A stretch of 7,813 nucleotides of DNA from GCA-016699105 sp036518915 (GTDB lineage: Bacteria; Patescibacteriota; Saccharimonadia; UBA4664). A model generated the notes under the pieces. It was not told where the DNA came from. It saw nothing but the letters and a program-made list of their open reading frames with translations, and ran no database searches. Positions 5,762-7,813 of the stretch are shown piece by piece (position 1 is the stretch's first letter; every line of letters starts with the position of its first letter). Position numbers and translations under genes: made by a program. The stretch lies in contig DATDME010000101.1 in assembly GCA_036518915.1 (NCBI GenBank), positions 1-7,813 on the forward strand, written 5' to 3'.

Positions 5762-6910
5762 CTAACTGCGGGCGCGGCGCAAGCCCACAATGGCAATCCC
5801 GGTAAACAGCACCGCAAATCCCGCCAGTACGAGGACGTGCACCCAGACATACTCCCAGCCCCAGCCGCGCAACAACACGTCGCGCAAGCCGTCAACCGCC
5901 CAGGTTGGCGCCAGCACGTACGAAAACGGCTGCAGCCAGGCGGGCAGGCTCATTACCGGCACAAAAATGCCCGAGAGCAAAAACACCGGGAAGATAATCA
6001 GCGGAATGAACTGCACCGCCTGGCCCTCGCGCCGGGCCGCCGCCGAAATTGAGATGCCAATGGCTTGCGCGTCAATCGCCGTCAGCACCACCAGCAGCAC
6101 CGCCAGCCACAGCGCACCCACTATCAGCACATGGTACACCAGCACGGCCACCGCTAAAATCAACGATGCCTGCACGGCCGCGATAATCCCAAACGCCAGC
6201 TCGTTGCCCAGCACAATTTCGGCCTCGGTGGCGGGCGAGACTCGCAGCCGGTTGAGCGTGCCCGACGTGCGCTCGCCCACAAACGCCAGGAGCGTCAGCA
6301 GCGTCGTAAAAAACGTAATCGCAAACGCCATGATACCCGGCACAAAATAATCAATGTAGCGGGCGTCCTTGGCCTTGCTGAAGGCGTAGGTGCCATCGAA
6401 GGCGATGGGGGCCTTCGCGCCCTGGTTGGCGGCCAGCTTTTGCGTGGCGCGGGCGAGCTCAGGCATTACGGCTTGGGCCAACGACTGGCTCGTGGTATCG
6501 GTATACACTTCAGCGTGGGCCCCCTTGGGCGGCGTCACAACCACCTGTGGCTGGCGGTTCACGATAGTTACGGTCGTGGTGGGCGCGGCGTTGGCGCTAA
6601 ACTCGGCCGGGAACACCACGACCGCCACGGCTTTGCCATCGCGCACCCGCTGCCGGGCGGCTGCCTCATCGTTCGAAGTCGTGAGGCTCAACCGGTCATG
6701 ATCCAAGCGGTCAACAATTTTACCCGCCGTCGCCCCGGCGTCGTGGTTCACAATCACCACCGGAATGTGCTTCGGCGAGGTGCCAAAAGCAAAGCCAAAA
6801 ATCAGCATGGCCAGCACCGGCGCCACGAGCATGAGCGCGACGGTCCGGTGGTCGTGTTTGAGGGTCAGGAATTGTTTGCGGGCAATGGCCAGAACATGTG
6901 ATAGTTTCAT
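5762..6910 (-). CDS. ABC-2 type transporter permease
   Basis: A 382-residue membrane protein of the ABC-2 exporter class (DrrB / YhgE-like architecture). A first helix at about 24-43 is followed by a large extracytoplasmic domain (44-187), then five more helices at about 188-211, 236-259, 263-291, 300-319 and 356-377. The motif GERTSGTLNRLRVSP (212-226), between helices two and three, is the characteristic ER..GTL.RL coupling region. The start ATG at 6908-6910 overlaps the ATPase stop in an ATGA, with a strong AAGGAGG Shine-Dalgarno site (6918-6924) 7 nt upstream. Relatives export drugs, antibiotics, lipids or polysaccharides. The substrate cannot be read from the sequence. A gap of 35 bp separates its stop from that of the convergent binding-protein gene. 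Confidence 0.9.
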   Translation of the reverse strand: MKLSHVLAIARKQFLTLKHDHRTVALMLVAPVLAMLIFGFAFGTSPKHIPVVIVNHDAGATAGKIVDRLDHDRLSLTTSNDEAAARQRVRDGKAVAVVVFPAEFSANAAPTTTVTIVNRQPQVVVTPPKGAHAEVYTDTTSQSLAQAVMPELARATQKLAANQGAKAPIAFDGTYAFSKAKDARYIDYFVPGIMAFAITFFTTLLTLLAFVGERTSGTLNRLRVSPATEAEIVLGNELAFGIIAAVQASLILAVAVLVYHVLIVGALWLAVLLVVLTAIDAQAIGISISAAARREGQAVQFIPLIIFPVFLLSGIFVPVMSLPAWLQPFSYVLAPTWAVDGLRDVLLRGWGWEYVWVHVLVLAGFAVLFTGIAIVGLRRARS

Positions 6911-7641
6911 CGGACGGCCTCCTTGCGTCCTGCCAGCGCCAAAAACGCGTCCTCCAGGGTTTTGGTCCGCGACGTCTTTATCAGCTCGGCTGGACTGCCC
7001 TCGGCGATCAGGCGCCCGTGGTTGACCAGGCCCACCCGCTCGCAGCGCATCGCCTCATCCATGTAGTGCGTGGTGATGAGGATGGTGGTGCCCGATTTTT
7101 GCATCTCCGCGAACCGCTCCCAGAAGGTGGCCCGCAGTTCGGGGTCGACGCCGACGGTTGGTTCATCAAGCACCAATAGTTCAGGCTGAGGCAGTAATGC
7201 CGCCGCCAGCGAGGCCCGGTGCTGCATGCCGCCGGACAGGTCAGTAATGATCTTATCGGCCCAATCTGTCAGGCTGACAAACTGCAGCAAGTCGGCGATG
7301 CGTGCTTTGAGGGCGGCGCGTTCAATGTCATACAGCCGGCCAAACAGCTCCAAATTCTCGCGCAGCGTTAAATCCACGTACAGCGCGGTTTCCTGCGGCA
7401 TATAGCCCACGCGGGTGCGCACGGCCGGGTCTTGCGGTCGGTAGCCCAAGACGCTCACGGTACCACTGGTGGCCCGCTGTAAGCCGGTGAGCACGCGGAT
7501 GCTGGTGGTTTTGCCCGCGCCATTCGGCCCAATCAACCCATATAATTCGCCCCGCTTGATCGAAAAATTCATGCCGTCCAGGGCCACAAATTTATCGTAG
7601 CGCTTGACTACGTTGTCAAACACGACAGCAGCGGTCTTCAT
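6907..7641 (-). CDS. ABC transporter ATPase, DrrA/CcmA-like
   Basis: A 244-residue cytoplasmic nucleotide-binding subunit that pairs with the adjacent permease. All motifs are present: A-loop Y15 (KRYDKFVAL), Walker A GPNGAGKTT (38-46), Q-loop Q83 (GYMPQE), signature LSGGMQ (135-140), Walker B LLVLDE (155-160), D-loop GVDPE (164-168) and switch H192 (TTHYMDEA). The D-loop and THYMDEA wording are typical of DrrA/NodI-type exporter ATPases. I chose the ATG at 7639-7641 because GGAGG (7647-7651) stands 5 nt before it. The upstream ATG at 7683 would add 14 residues, but they are encoded across the promoter's TATACT box. The 4-bp overlap with the permease gene indicates coupled translation and a two-subunit complex. 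The short C-terminus after about residue 215 lacks any extra domain. Confidence 0.93.
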   Translation of the reverse strand: MKTAAVVFDNVVKRYDKFVALDGMNFSIKRGELYGLIGPNGAGKTTSIRVLTGLQRATSGTVSVLGYRPQDPAVRTRVGYMPQETALYVDLTLRENLELFGRLYDIERAALKARIADLLQFVSLTDWADKIITDLSGGMQHRASLAAALLPQPELLVLDEPTVGVDPELRATFWERFAEMQKSGTTILITTHYMDEAMRCERVGLVNHGRLIAEGSPAELIKTSRTKTLEDAFLALAGRKEAVR

Positions 7642-7672
7642 AGCAGCCTCCTCGTTTTTCAACGTTGCCTCA

Positions 7673-7701
7673 AGTATAGCCATCCCAAAACAAAACGTGT
7701 G
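7673..7701 (-). promoter_or_regulatory. Promoter of the ABC exporter operon
   Basis: Read on the minus strand, TATACT at 7673-7678 is a good -10. The hexamer 17 bp upstream (CACACG, 7696-7701) is a poor -35. Transcription would start at about 7666, giving a 25-nt leader that carries the GGAGG site. This contrasts with the leaderless promoters elsewhere in the window. Confidence 0.5.
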
Positions 7702-7710
7702 CCCTCACCG
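7687..7710 (-). terminator. Weak intrinsic-terminator-like element upstream of the ABC operon
   Basis: On the minus strand, CGGTG-AGGG-CACaCG forms a 5-bp stem with one bulged A and a tetraloop (7710 to 7696). It is followed at once by TTTTGTTTT (7695 to 7687). This could end a minus-strand transcript entering from the structured region to the right, just before the ABC promoter. The stem is short, so the call is uncertain. Confidence 0.3.
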
Positions 7711-7806
7711 TGCTCGTGAGTTCAGGATCGATCACTCCTCGTTCGCTGTATCACCGGATACAGCTTACTCGGTCCGACCGATCCTGAATCACCCGAATCA
7801 TCGGTG
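7704..7806. other. Dense nested inverted repeats, possible structured RNA or DNA element
   Basis: No coding frame is convincing in 7684-7813. The stretch holds five inverted repeats: CTCAC/GTGAG (7704-7708 and 7716-7720); TTCAGGATCG/CGATCCTGAA (7721-7730 and 7779-7788); inside that pair, GCTGTATC-ACCG-GATACAGC (7745-7764); CGGTC-C-GACCG (7770-7780), which partly competes with the outer arm; and CACC(c)GA-ATCA-TCGGTG (7790-7806). The outer arm encloses symmetrical 14-nt loops on either side of the inner hairpin. I cannot match it to tRNA, SRP RNA, tmRNA, T-box or a known riboswitch. It may be a small RNA, the leader of a gene beyond the window, or a protein-binding or repeat element. The strand is undetermined. 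Confidence 0.5.
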
Positions 7807-7813
7807 CGAAAAG

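Noticed and set aside
5752..5775. GCGCCC / GGGCGC inverted repeat between the convergent 3' ends
   Set aside because: The 12-nt loop is wide, one arm lies in the permease gene, and there is no T-tract on either strand, so I do not call it a bidirectional terminator.
6440..6901. Plus-strand open frames opposite the ABC permease
   Set aside because: Translation is rich in Arg, His and Gly with no family features; the minus-strand permease fully explains the region.
7642..7683. Upstream ATG of the ABC ATPase (14 extra residues)
   Set aside because: The extension overlaps the TATACT promoter box and has no Shine-Dalgarno site, whereas the internal ATG has GGAGG 5 nt upstream and begins the normal ATPase N-terminus.
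7704..7806. Possible tRNA, T-box leader or integron attC site
   Set aside because: No cloverleaf with a GGTTCGAATCC-type arm, no T-box GGGTGGNACCGCG-type sequence and no GTTRRRY core were seen, so the element is left unassigned.

Overview
This is a GC-rich, densely packed bacterial window that reads cleanly in a code where TAA, TAG and TGA are all stops. Short intergenic gaps, a compact UvrC and start codons placed directly behind -10 boxes suggest a reduced-genome lineage. Candidate Phyla Radiation / Patescibacteria, perhaps Saccharibacteria-like, is my best guess. It rests on gene style and content, not on a marker gene, so it is tentative. TGA as a stop (regulator and ABC ATPase genes) argues against the recoded Gracilibacteria/SR1 groups.

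Layout, left to right: (1) the tail of an unidentified + strand gene, running off the left edge to 127; (2) uvrC (169-1638, +), a nucleotide-excision-repair endonuclease with all nuclease residues but a missing middle segment; (3) a PadR-like winged-helix regulator (1606-1989, -), whose 3' end overlaps that of uvrC; (4) a 183-bp divergent control region (1990-2172) with two near-identical palindromes, one inside the regulator's promoter and one upstream of the aminopeptidase gene; (5) a + strand cluster of aminopeptidase P, a four-helix YvlD/holin-4_2-type membrane protein, SecG, and a membrane-anchored family 5 solute-binding protein (2173-5726); (6) convergent to it, a two-gene - strand operon of an ABC-2 permease and its ATPase (5762-7641); (7) a 130-bp non-coding right end packed with nested inverted repeats.

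How the parts may work together: the regulator probably controls itself and the aminopeptidase cluster through the twin palindromes. The cluster combines peptide handling (PepP, a peptide-type binding protein) with membrane and secretion functions (SecG, small membrane protein). The ABC pair is a self-contained DrrAB-like exporter. uvrC is a housekeeping repair gene.

The points most worth a second look are the twin operator, the repeated 6-nt spacing between -10 box and ATG at three genes (leaderless mRNAs), the structured element at the right end, the UvrC that lacks its linker segment and two of four conserved cysteines, and the unusual Arg/Trp-rich N-terminus of the binding protein. No rRNA, tRNA, mobile element or CRISPR array was seen.
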